Below are positions 8,303 through 16,723 of a stretch of DNA of 33,568 nucleotides, piece by piece. Below the pieces are notes generated by a model, which made no database searches, was not told the origin of the DNA, and was given only the letters and a program-made list of their open reading frames with translations. A program made the translations under genes and the position numbers. How positions within the stretch are numbered: position 1 is the stretch's first letter; each line of letters opens with the position of its first letter. The DNA lies in contig JACPSE010000068.1 in the NCBI GenBank assembly GCA_016193465.1, forward strand, positions 1 through 33,568. The letters are read 5' to 3'. This stretch comes from Deltaproteobacteria bacterium (GTDB taxonomy: Bacteria > Desulfobacterota > Binatia > UBA9968).

Positions 8303-9256
8303 ATGCGAATCAAGCTCATAACCCCATCCTTAGCGAGGGTCAGAAACGGGAATAGCATCACCGCGGTGCGCTGGGCACGGATTCTAAAACAACTGGGCCA
8401 CCAGATCTTTATGGAACAAAGCTATGACGGTGGGAGGTGCGACCTCATGATCGCCCTGCACGCCCGCCGCAGCTTCGAATCGATCGAACACTTTCGCCGA
8501 CTCCATCCAGATCTGCCGTTGATAGTGACACTAACCGGAACAGACCTGTACCGGGACATTCGCACAAACCGCAACGCTCAAAAGTCCCTTGATTTAGCGG
8601 AGCGCCTCATCGTCCTCCAGTCGATGGGCGTCGCTGAGCTGCCGAAGAGGCTGCGCGCGAAAACCCGCGTCATCTATCAGTCCGCCACTGCGATAAACGG
8701 TAAGGTGTCGGGCTCGCGCAACGGCTCTTTCAAGGTTTGCGTCATCAGTCACCTGCGCCCGGAAAAGGATCCTCTGCGCACAGCGATGGCGGCCAGGCTG
8801 CTCCCAGCCTCGTCCCGCGTGCGGGTCTTGCATATCGGCCGCCCCTTAAGCAAAGAGATGGGCACGAGGCTGCGCGCCGAGGCTGCGCGCAACTCGCGCT
8901 TTCAGTGGTTGGGAGAACTGCCCCATTGGAAGACGCGGCAGGTTTTGGCCAACTCCCATCTCCTTGCCGTCACCTCCCGGATGGAGGGGAGCTCCAACGT
9001 CCTGTGCGAAGCGATCGCCTCCTCAGTGCCTGTGGTTGCCTCGAAGATCCCCGGCTTAATTGGGACGCTGGGAGAAAGCTATCCAGGCTATTTCCCTGTC
9101 GGAGACACCGGTAAGCTTGCCCGCCTCTTACAACGACTAGAATCCGATCCGAAATTTTACCGCAGGTTAAAAACCTATTGCGCCCGTCTGCTGCCGTTGG
9201 TGGACCCCAACCGTGAGGTGGCGGCCTGGAAAGAACTGCTGCAAGAGCTTTTGTGA
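8303..9256 (+). CDS. senB: Selenosugar synthase SenB (GT-B glycosyltransferase)
   Basis: The product is 317 residues from ATG 8303, 6 bases after the senA stop. Its N-terminal half matches the distinctive SenB family (TIGR04348-type): ITPSLARVRNGNSITAVRWA (6-25), CDLMIALHARRS, LTGTDLYRDI and AERLIVLQSMGVAELP. The C-terminal half is a glycosyltransferase group 1 domain (VISHLRPEKDPLRTAMAARL, SRMEGSSNVLCEAIASSVPV), where EGSSNVLCE is the nucleotide-sugar binding loop. SenB attacks a UDP-sugar (UDP-GlcNAc or UDP-glucose) with selenophosphate to give a 1-seleno-beta-sugar for SenA. The selenophosphate synthetase partner SenC is not in the window; a genomic SelD could supply selenophosphate. Confidence 0.85.
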   Translation: MRIKLITPSLARVRNGNSITAVRWARILKQLGHQIFMEQSYDGGRCDLMIALHARRSFESIEHFRRLHPDLPLIVTLTGTDLYRDIRTNRNAQKSLDLAERLIVLQSMGVAELPKRLRAKTRVIYQSATAINGKVSGSRNGSFKVCVISHLRPEKDPLRTAMAARLLPASSRVRVLHIGRPLSKEMGTRLRAEAARNSRFQWLGELPHWKTRQVLANSHLLAVTSRMEGSSNVLCEAIASSVPVVASKIPGLIGTLGESYPGYFPVGDTGKLARLLQRLESDPKFYRRLKTYCARLLPLVDPNREVAAWKELLQELL

Positions 9257-9299
9257 CTGTTAAGGATGCCTCTTTAATTCGTCAGCAGCCGGGAACCTT

Positions 9300-10529
9300 T
9301 TAAGATTTTGTTTCCTCGCGGATCCACTTCTTTACCCACGGAAGCAGCGCATAGGCCGGCAGCGACAATAGAAAGGTGAATGCGAAATAATTGCCGTAGC
9401 CGAAGTGCTCCGCCCCTAGACCGCTGAAGCCCCCTACCAACCGTCCGCTCAGAGAAAAGATGGAAGACAAAAGAGCGTACTGAATAGTCGCGTGTTCCTT
9501 CTCACAAACATTCATCAGGAAAGCCAGAAATGCCGCGGTCCCAAGTCCGCCGCTAAACGACTCGAACACCGACGCTCCGTAGAGACCCCATTGACCCAGA
9601 TGGGTCCAGGCAACCAAAGCATAACCGAGATTGGAGACCGCCTGCAGCAACCCAAGCACCCACACCCCGCGAAAGGTCCCGTAGCGTGAAACGAATGCTC
9701 CGCCGGCAAGAGCCCCGGCCACGCTCAGGATGATGCCAAAGGTAGTGGGAACCAGGCCGATCTCGAACACCGATTTGCCCTGGTCCACCCAGAACGGCTT
9801 CACCATCGGACCGATGGCGAACTCGCCCAGCTTGTAACAGAGGACAAACAGCACCAGGGGGACGGCGTTCCAAGTTCCAATCCAACCAACAAAGCCCGCG
9901 AGCCATTGTTCGCGCGCCGCCGCGGGAAGATCGAGGCGCGGCACAAGCAGAGCGACCGAGGCCAACAGAGCGAGAAGGATTGCGGCGACGAGGTAGAGCA
10001 CGGTCCACTGGAGAACGGAGGCGAGCAAAACCATGCCCCCTCCCACCAGCACTAAAGCGACGCGATAGGCTGAGGCGCGCACCCCGTTCGCCGCCCCCTC
10101 CTCCTCCCTTTGAACCAAACCAACAGTGTAGGAGTCGATAGCAATGTCCTGGGTCGCCGAGAGCGTGGTCAGCACCAAAAGAAGAACGATGACGATCCAT
10201 CCCGGATGCGCGACATCCATGAAGGGAAGCAGCCCTACCACGACTGCTATCGCCGACATGCAGGCTACGACCCAAATCCTGCGGTCACCGTAGCGGTGCA
10301 CCAGCGGAGACCAAAAGACTTTTAACGAGTAAGGAAGCTCCAGCAGGCGAAGACCGCCGATGGCCCTGAGAGATCCACCGTGGAGACGAAAATATACCGG
10401 CAGCACTTCCCAGAGAATGGCCGGCGGGCTCCCCTGGATAAAATAGAGCAGCGCCACGATCCCCAGCTTCTTCCGTGATTCCCCGGAAAGCCGGTCGGCA
10501 CCCAAAAGGCTCCAGACACTAAATTTCAT
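9300..10529 (-). CDS. MFS transporter, PAT/AmpG-like
   Basis: The 409-residue protein has about 12 hydrophobic segments. Its N-terminus has the AmpG/PAT-family pattern (LLYFIQGSPPAILWEVLPVY, then LLELPYSLKVFWSPLVHRYG), followed by TLSATQDIAIDSYTVGL with the family's conserved QDIA(V/I)D motif. The family includes AmpG, which imports GlcNAc-anhydromuropeptides, acetyl-CoA carriers and RhtX/FptX siderophore importers, so substrate cannot be assigned. The gene converges on senB with a 43-base gap. A link to the selenosugar genes is possible because AmpG cargo is a GlcNAc derivative, but orientation gives no support for co-expression. There is no strong Shine-Dalgarno before the ATG. Confidence 0.78.
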   Translation of the reverse strand: MKFSVWSLLGADRLSGESRKKLGIVALLYFIQGSPPAILWEVLPVYFRLHGGSLRAIGGLRLLELPYSLKVFWSPLVHRYGDRRIWVVACMSAIAVVVGLLPFMDVAHPGWIVIVLLLVLTTLSATQDIAIDSYTVGLVQREEEGAANGVRASAYRVALVLVGGGMVLLASVLQWTVLYLVAAILLALLASVALLVPRLDLPAAAREQWLAGFVGWIGTWNAVPLVLFVLCYKLGEFAIGPMVKPFWVDQGKSVFEIGLVPTTFGIILSVAGALAGGAFVSRYGTFRGVWVLGLLQAVSNLGYALVAWTHLGQWGLYGASVFESFSGGLGTAAFLAFLMNVCEKEHATIQYALLSSIFSLSGRLVGGFSGLGAEHFGYGNYFAFTFLLSLPAYALLPWVKKWIREETKS

Positions 10530-10680
10530 ACCGATCCGAGTAGCAGATCTAAACTTGGATATAAAGGGAAAAGGCTACTTCTTTCATCAGTTCTTAATTT
10601 TTTTCTTCATCCTCCTATTAGATTCAAGCCGTATCTTGAGCGTGAAAAGAGAAAAGTCAGGAGTTTCACAGCAGAAGTTT

Positions 10681-10724
10681 CTGTAACAGGGAATTCATTG
10701 CCCTGTAACATTTTCGTAACAATC
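10681..10724 (+). promoter_or_regulatory. Pho box upstream of pit
   Basis: Four consecutive 11-base units start at 10681, 10692, 10703 and 10714. Units 1, 3 and 4 contain GTAAC (10683, 10705, 10716), exactly 22 and 11 bases apart; unit 2 (AATTCATTGCC) is degenerate. Direct repeats of 11-base period are the layout of PhoB sites. The same architecture recurs before pstS at 12008. It implies that pit is induced by phosphate limitation through the PhoB-PhoR pair encoded downstream. Confidence 0.75.
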
Positions 10725-10793
10725 ACCGTCTATCCTGTTACTGAGGAAGCGGCGGGGGAGTTTCAGAAGGCCAAAGAACAGGATCAAGAGTAA
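10716..10793 (+). pseudogene. Fragment of pstS between Pho box and pit
   Basis: Reading from 10716, the frame gives VTITVYPVTEEAAGEFQKAK and then EQDQE before TAA at 10791. The complete PstS encoded from 12082 has [20 protein letters not shown] near its N-terminus; the match is also clear at the base level (caccgtctatcc, gagtttca and so on). There is no start codon or signal peptide. The piece directly abuts a Pho box of the pstS type, so it looks like what remains of a duplicated pstS gene after an internal deletion placed pit under its promoter. Confidence 0.7.
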
Positions 10794-10810
10794 TCTCAGC
10801 CAAGGTCTAG

Positions 10811-11809
10811 ATGCCCGAGCAACTTTGGTCCATACTGCCTGTTTTCCTGCTAATTTTAGCCGCTGAGTTTGTCAACGGTTGGACCGACGCGCCAAACTCC
10901 ATAGCCACTGTGATAGCCACCCGTGTCCTCCCTCCCTACCAAGCTCTGGTTATGGCCACGGTCCTTAATATCCTAGGGGCGATGTCGGGCACGGCGGTAG
11001 CCGCAACCATCGGCAAAGGAATTATCGATCCATCAATTATCAATATCACCACTGTGGCCGCGGCCATGGTGGGGATTATCTTCTGGAGTACCCTTGCCTA
11101 TTACATGGGAGGCCTTCCGACCAGTGAGAGTCACGCGCTTGTAGCGGGACTAGCAGGAGCAGGACTGGCCACTGCCGGACCCTCAGTCCTCTTGTGGGAA
11201 GGATGGAGCAAGGTTTTCATAGGTTTGTTTTTTTCCACCTTCTTGGGATTTTTGGGGGGCCTGGGAATTATCTTAATACTCTACCGCATTTTTTACCGAA
11301 GCCGGCCTGGGACCATGAGGCTCCTTTTTGGTCGTCTCCAGATTCTCTCTGCGGCCTTTATGGCTTTTAGCCACGGGAGCAATGACGGGCAGAAATTCAT
11401 CGGTGTTTTTACACTGGCCCTCGTTCTCGGGGGCATCCTGCCTGAGTTTCAAGTTCCCCTTTGGGTCATTTTACTCTGTGCAACCACCATGGGGATTGGG
11501 ACTGTTTTGGGAGGCTGGAAGATTATTCAGACAATGGGTATTCGGCTTACCAAGCTAGAGCCGATCCACGGCTTCGCGGCAGAGACCTCAGCCGCGCTGG
11601 TCATCGAGACAGCATCTCGGTTTGGAATACCTTTGAGTACCACCCACACAATCAGCACATCGATTATGGGGGTCGGATCCGTTCAGAGGTTCTCCGCGGT
11701 ACGGTGGGGTCTCGCTGGCGAGATCATCATGGCCTGGATATTGACCTTCCCTGTGTGCGGGCTTATCGCTTACATCGTGGCCTATGTAGTCTCCTATGTC
11801 TCGTTTTAG
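10811..11809 (+). CDS. pit: Inorganic phosphate transporter, PiT family
   Basis: The 332-residue membrane protein has about ten hydrophobic segments and the duplicated PiT signature: FVNGWTDAPNSIATVIATRV near residues 20-40 and AFSHGSNDGQKFIGV near 195-210. PiT proteins move phosphate, usually as a metal-phosphate complex, with protons or sodium as the driving ion. The length fits the short bacterial class. The PhoU-like DUF47 partner often found beside pit is absent. The gene follows a Pho box and a pstS fragment, so it is probably under PhoB control, whereas the well-studied E. coli pitA is largely constitutive. Only a weak ribosome site precedes the ATG. Confidence 0.93.
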   Translation: MPEQLWSILPVFLLILAAEFVNGWTDAPNSIATVIATRVLPPYQALVMATVLNILGAMSGTAVAATIGKGIIDPSIINITTVAAAMVGIIFWSTLAYYMGGLPTSESHALVAGLAGAGLATAGPSVLLWEGWSKVFIGLFFSTFLGFLGGLGIILILYRIFYRSRPGTMRLLFGRLQILSAAFMAFSHGSNDGQKFIGVFTLALVLGGILPEFQVPLWVILLCATTMGIGTVLGGWKIIQTMGIRLTKLEPIHGFAAETSAALVIETASRFGIPLSTTHTISTSIMGVGSVQRFSAVRWGLAGEIIMAWILTFPVCGLIAYIVAYVVSYVSF

Positions 11810-12007
11810 AGTCCTCTCTCTATTACATCGAAATCCTGACATGATACGGGGAAGCGCGCGATAACATCCGAACCTCTTTCTTCATGATCTTTTAACCCTC
11901 TCTTCATCCATCAGTCAAATTCCACCTCTATATTAAGTGTCCAAGGAACCAAAAAGCGCCCGATAACCTAAGAGGAGGGCAATGATGAAATTTCGCTGCC
12001 GGAACCC

Positions 12008-12051
12008 GTGTAACAGCAAATTTATCAGCATGTAACATTCTCGTAACATTT
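12008..12051 (+). promoter_or_regulatory. Pho box upstream of pstS
   Basis: Four 11-base units begin at 12008, 12019, 12030 and 12041. GTAAC lies at 12010, 12032 and 12043 (spacing 22 and 11), and the second unit AATTTATCAGC is degenerate at the same place as in the pit box (AATTCATTGCC). The pstS Shine-Dalgarno AAGGAGG follows at about 12068. The site would activate the pstS-pstCAB-phoU operon under phosphate starvation. Confidence 0.78.
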
Positions 12052-12081
12052 CAGAACTAATCTCGATAAGGAGGAAATCCA

Positions 12082-13068
<987 letters not shown>

Positions 13069-13090
13069 GAACCCAACGGACCGAATAGCT

Positions 13091-13119
13091 CGAAGGGGCG
13101 CCCTCTCGGCGCCCCTTCG
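13091..13119 (+). terminator. Intercistronic hairpin between pstS and pstC
   Basis: A perfect 12-base-pair stem (CGAAGGGGCGCC at 13091-13102 pairing with 13108-13119) has a 5-base loop, CTCTC. No T-run follows, so it is not a standard intrinsic terminator. In this place it more likely acts as an attenuator or protects the 3' end of pstS mRNA, raising PstS over PstCAB. Confidence 0.7.
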
Positions 13120-13160
13120 GTATCCTGAAGCGGCTCTACGACGACCATAAGGATATTCTT

Positions 13161-14117
13161 GTGGATACAAATCCAGCTCCAGCCGAAGCAGCGTGCCCAG
13201 GGCAAGGGGGTCTCGCTGGCACCTTGCCATCAAGCTTCGCCTGGCGACGCATCAGGGAGCGTTTGATTGAGTTTTCCATGTTTCTCTGCGCGCTATCCTC
13301 GGTCGCCATTACCCTGGGAATCGTCGGCACACTGGTTTTGGAATCGTGGCACTTCTTCGAAAACGTCTCCATTTTAGACTTTCTTACCGACACTCAGTGG
13401 ACCATGCTGTTCGAGAATCCGCGGTATGGCATCATGCCGCTCGTGGCCGGCACCGCCGTGACATCTGGTGTGGCGTTGCTAGTGGCGCTGCCTTTGGGCA
13501 CTGTCATTGCAATTTACTTGAGCGAGTATGCCGACCCGCGCGTTAGAGAGATATTGAAACCCATCCTGGAACTCTTGAGCGCCGTTCCCACCGTTGTGTT
13601 TGGTTATTTCGCGTTTCTCTTTGTGACCCCGATCCTCCAGAGCTTTCTGCCAAACCTTCCGGGCTTCAATATGCTGAGCGCCGGGATCGTCATCGGCGTC
13701 ATGATCATCCCTTACGTAAGCTCCTTGAGCGAGGACGCCATGAGAGCCGTGCCAGTGCACATTCGAGAAGGCTCCTACGCGATGGGGGCGACGCGTCTCC
13801 AGACGGCGGTGAGGGTTCTCATCCCGTCGGCTTTCTCCGGCATCGCCTCTGCTTACGTCCTGGGATTCTCCCGGGCGGTCGGAGAGACCATGGTGGTTGC
13901 GATCGCGGCGGGCCAGCAACCTAACCTTACGCTCAACCCCATGGAGGGGGCAGCCACGATCACCGCCTACATCGTTCAGGTCAGCCTGGGAGATCTACCC
14001 CACGGCACCATCGCCTATCAGAGCATTTTCGCGGCCGGCCTGACGCTGATGGTGATGACCCTTGTTTTCAACATCGCCGGTTACCTTCTCCGCAAACGCT
14101 GCCGGGAGATTTACTGA
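13161..14117 (+). CDS. pstC: Phosphate ABC transporter permease PstC
   Basis: The product is 318 residues from GTG 13161, with AAGGA 8 bases upstream. A hydrophilic N-terminus of about 35 residues precedes six membrane segments. The permease-ABC contact loop is REGSYAMGATRLQTAVRVLI, followed by SAFSGIASAYVLGFSRAVGE, which is typical of PstC. With PstA it forms the membrane channel of the high-affinity phosphate importer. The gene is 2 bases from pstA. Confidence 0.96.
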   Translation: MDTNPAPAEAACPGQGGLAGTLPSSFAWRRIRERLIEFSMFLCALSSVAITLGIVGTLVLESWHFFENVSILDFLTDTQWTMLFENPRYGIMPLVAGTAVTSGVALLVALPLGTVIAIYLSEYADPRVREILKPILELLSAVPTVVFGYFAFLFVTPILQSFLPNLPGFNMLSAGIVIGVMIIPYVSSLSEDAMRAVPVHIREGSYAMGATRLQTAVRVLIPSAFSGIASAYVLGFSRAVGETMVVAIAAGQQPNLTLNPMEGAATITAYIVQVSLGDLPHGTIAYQSIFAAGLTLMVMTLVFNIAGYLLRKRCREIY

Positions 14118-14119
14118 AG

Positions 14120-15028
14120 ATGGAAGATATAGAAATCAGAGTAGCCCGCCGCAAGCGCATGGATGGCATTTTCGCCATTCTCGGTCTGGTCTCCACATTC
14201 GTCGGCATGCTCACCCTCGCTGCCTTAATAGTCGATCTTGCCATTGCCGGCTCAGAACGCCTGACACAGACTTTCTTCACTTCCTTCCCATCCCGCTTCC
14301 CCGACCAGGCGGGAATACTCTCGGCCTGGGTCGGCACGACGCTGGTGATGCTGGTCACCGCAGCCAGCGCCGTGCCGTTAGGGGTCGCCGCGGGGGTCTA
14401 CCTAGAGGAGTATGCCCCCGGGAACTGGCTCACCGCCTTGATTGAGATCAACATCGCGAACCTGGCCGGGGTGCCGTCCATCGTCTATGGCCTCATGGCG
14501 CTGGGTCTTTTCGTTTACCAGTTCCGTCTCGGCCAGAGCATTCTTTCGGCCGGCCTGACTTTGGCTCTCCTTATCTTGCCCATCGTCATCGTCGCGACGC
14601 GCGAGTCCGTACGGGCCGTTCCCGGCAGCATGCGCGAGGCCGCCTACGCCTTAGGGGCCACTAAATGGCAAACCGTAAGGGACCACGTACTACCCTATTC
14701 CACTGGCGGGATATTGACGGGGGTCATCATCGCCCTGTCCCGGGCCATCGGCGAAACCGCCCCCTTGATTACTATTGGCGCTCTCACTTTCATTGCCTTC
14801 CTGCCGGGCCCTCCGCTCGGGGCGGAATTTCCCTTTGTGTCCTTCGAATGGCTTATGTCGCCATTCACCGTCATGCCGATCCAGATGTTTAATTGGACTT
14901 CGCGGCCGCAGCATGCTTTCCATCTCAATGCGGCCGCGGCGGGGCTTGTCCTGATGGTCATGACCCTGATCATGAACGGCATCGCCATCTATCTCCGTTA
15001 TCGCTTCCGCAAACGAATCAGATGGTAG
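14120..15028 (+). CDS. pstA: Phosphate ABC transporter permease PstA
   Basis: The 302-residue product has six membrane segments. The EAA-type loop reads [20 protein letters not shown] and is followed by [20 protein letters not shown]. Regions such as [20 protein letters not shown] and GVPSIVYGL are characteristic of PstA. It pairs with PstC. The last 7 bases overlap the start of pstB, so the two are probably translationally coupled. Confidence 0.96.
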   Translation: MEDIEIRVARRKRMDGIFAILGLVSTFVGMLTLAALIVDLAIAGSERLTQTFFTSFPSRFPDQAGILSAWVGTTLVMLVTAASAVPLGVAAGVYLEEYAPGNWLTALIEINIANLAGVPSIVYGLMALGLFVYQFRLGQSILSAGLTLALLILPIVIVATRESVRAVPGSMREAAYALGATKWQTVRDHVLPYSTGGILTGVIIALSRAIGETAPLITIGALTFIAFLPGPPLGAEFPFVSFEWLMSPFTVMPIQMFNWTSRPQHAFHLNAAAAGLVLMVMTLIMNGIAIYLRYRFRKRIRW

Positions 15029-15828
15029 AAGCGGCGGGAGTAAAACCGGCTGTGGAAAACCGATCCCAAATCACCAACCCTATCATCCAGGTGCTGGACC
15101 TCAGCGTCTACTACGGCGTCACCCGGGCTCTGAGATCCATTAACCTCGAGATCCCGGAAAAAAAGGTCACGGCCCTTATCGGCCCTTCGGGCTGCGGTAA
15201 GACAACGCTGCTCCGTTCTTTGAACCGGATGAACGATCTCATCCAGAATGTGCGCACTATGGGCAGCATCAAGCTTGACGGCAAAGATATCTACGCCCCA
15301 TCCACGGATGTCATCAACCTGCGACGGAGGGTAGGAATGATCTTCCAGAAGTGGAACCCTTTCCCCAAGAGCATCTATGAGAACGTGGTTTACGGGTTGA
15401 GGATCGTCGGCATCAACAATCGAAGCCAATTGGACGAAACCGTCGAAAAGAACCTCAAGCGGGCGGCTCTGTGGGATGAGGTCAAGGACAACCTGCACAA
15501 GAGCGCCTCCGATCTCTCCGGGGGCCAGCAACAGCGTCTATGCATCGCCCGGGCCCTGGCCGTGGAGCCGGAGGTGCTCCTGATGGACGAGCCTTGTTCC
15601 GCCCTCGATCCGATCTCGACGGCGAAGATCGAGGAACTGATCCACGAGCTCAAAGAAAGCTTCACCATCGTCATCGTGACCCACAACATGCAGCAGGCCG
15701 CCCGGGTCTCGGACTACACGGCTTTTTTCTACTTGGGGGAACTGGTAGAATTCGGCGAGACCAGCAAGATCTTCACCGCCCCGGACAAGCAGCAGACGGA
15801 GGATTACATCACCGGACGCTTTGGATAA
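15022..15828 (+). CDS. pstB: Phosphate ABC transporter ATP-binding protein PstB
   Basis: I chose ATG 15022 (268 residues), which overlaps the pstA stop; a longer frame from 14893 would lie inside pstA. ATPase motifs are Walker [11 protein letters not shown]-loop [17 protein letters not shown], signature LSGGQQQR, Walker [14 protein letters not shown] and switch His in [13 protein letters not shown]. It energises phosphate import. Length and motifs are normal for PstB (about 257-270 residues). Confidence 0.97.
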   Translation: MVEAAGVKPAVENRSQITNPIIQVLDLSVYYGVTRALRSINLEIPEKKVTALIGPSGCGKTTLLRSLNRMNDLIQNVRTMGSIKLDGKDIYAPSTDVINLRRRVGMIFQKWNPFPKSIYENVVYGLRIVGINNRSQLDETVEKNLKRAALWDEVKDNLHKSASDLSGGQQQRLCIARALAVEPEVLLMDEPCSALDPISTAKIEELIHELKESFTIVIVTHNMQQAARVSDYTAFFYLGELVEFGETSKIFTAPDKQQTEDYITGRFG

Positions 15829-15835
15829 CAATGTT

Positions 15836-15899
15836 CAACTTTTGAACCCTTGAACCCTTAAACCGGAAGGGAAAAGTTCAAAGGTTCCATAGTTCAATG
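15836..15899 (+). repeat. TTGAACCC short repeats with inverted arm, pstB-phoU spacer
   Basis: TTGAACCC occurs at 15842 and 15850, followed by TTAAACC. The second half (GTTCAAAGG, AGTTCAA) is roughly the reverse complement, so the spacer could fold into an imperfect hairpin. The same TTGAAC/GTTCAA theme recurs in the phoU-phoB spacer and after phoR. Confidence 0.6.
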
Positions 15900-15909
15900 A
15901 GGAGTGGCC

Positions 15910-16599
15910 ATGCCCCACGCTGAGCACACAGACAAAAAATACGAGGAAGAGCTAAAGAAGCTGCGCGAGGATATCCTCTATATGGGGGGCCTGGTGGAAG
16001 ATCAGATCCAGAAAGCGGTGAAGTCGCTGGTCGATCGGGATTCCCCGCTGGCGGAAACGATCATCCAGAGGGATCAGGAGGTAAATCGCCTTGATATCGA
16101 AATCGATGACCTCTGCATCCGGCTATTGGCCCTCCACCAACCGGCGGGCAAGGACCTCCGTTTCATCACCACGGCCTTGAAGATTACGACCGACCTTGAG
16201 CGCATCGGGGACATGGCAGTCAACATCTGCGAACGGGCTCTGGAGCTCAACCTGGAGCCCCAGCTCAAACCCTACATTGACATTCCGCGCATGGCACAGA
16301 TCGCGCAATGGATGATTCGGGAGAGCCTTGATGCCTTTGTCCGGAAGGACACGGACCTGGCCCTCAAAGTCTGTAAAGATGACCGCCAAGTCGATGATCT
16401 CAACAGCCAGGTCTTCCGCGAAACAATAAGCTTCATGATCGAGGATCCCCACACGATCAACCGAGCCATGAAAATCACTTTTGTCTCAAAATACTTGGAA
16501 CGGATCGCGGACCATGCCACCAACATTGCTGAGATGGTCATCTTTATGGTCAAAGGCAAGAGCATCCGGCACCTGAAAGAACTACCCCAGTCGGTTTAA
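15910..16599 (+). CDS. phoU: Phosphate signalling protein PhoU
   Basis: I chose ATG 15910 (229 residues) because GAGGAG lies at a good distance; GTG 15904 is an alternative. PhoU carries two three-helix bundles with metal-binding acidic motifs; here DLERIGDMAVNICERAL (first repeat) and YLERIADHATNIAEMVIFM (second repeat) are visible. It links PstSCAB to the PhoR kinase and turns off the Pho response when phosphate is ample. It closes the pst operon, directly before phoB-phoR. Confidence 0.96.
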   Translation: MPHAEHTDKKYEEELKKLREDILYMGGLVEDQIQKAVKSLVDRDSPLAETIIQRDQEVNRLDIEIDDLCIRLLALHQPAGKDLRFITTALKITTDLERIGDMAVNICERALELNLEPQLKPYIDIPRMAQIAQWMIRESLDAFVRKDTDLALKVCKDDRQVDDLNSQVFRETISFMIEDPHTINRAMKITFVSKYLERIADHATNIAEMVIFMVKGKSIRHLKELPQSV

Positions 16600-16624
16600 C
16601 TTACGTCGCGCAGGCGAAAGCGAG

Positions 16625-16714
16625 GTTCGAGACGTTCAAGATGTTCGAGTCGTTCGAATCGTTCGAGCAGTTCGAGACGTTTTGAACGATTGAAACGGTT
16701 TGAACCTTTGAAAC
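16625..16714 (+). repeat. Ten 9-base tandem units (GTTCGAGAC type) between phoU and phoB
   Basis: From 16625 the sequence keeps a strict 9-base period for ten units: GTTCGAGAC, GTTCAAGAT, GTTCGAGTC, GTTCGAATC, GTTCGAGCA, GTTCGAGAC, then diverged GTTTTGAAC, GATTGAAAC, GGTTTGAAC, CTTTGAAAC. TTCGAA-like cores are self-complementary, and the second half carries TTGAAC, the complement of GTTCAA, so the array can form hairpins. It ends 9 bases before the phoB start and replaces a normal ribosome-binding region. Confidence 0.85.
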
Positions 16715-16723
16715 TACTTGTTT

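Noticed and set aside
11982-12035. 17-codon leader peptide (MMKFRCRNPCNSKFISM) behind GAGGAGGG before pstS
   Set aside because: It overlaps the Pho box, so transcripts from the Pho promoter would not contain it; no sign of attenuation was seen.
14893-15021. Upstream extension of pstB
   Set aside because: It lies wholly inside pstA, and the ATG at 15022 gives the normal PstB length.
16625-16714. CRISPR-like array
   Set aside because: The units are 9 bases and adjacent, without unique spacers; it is a simple tandem repeat.
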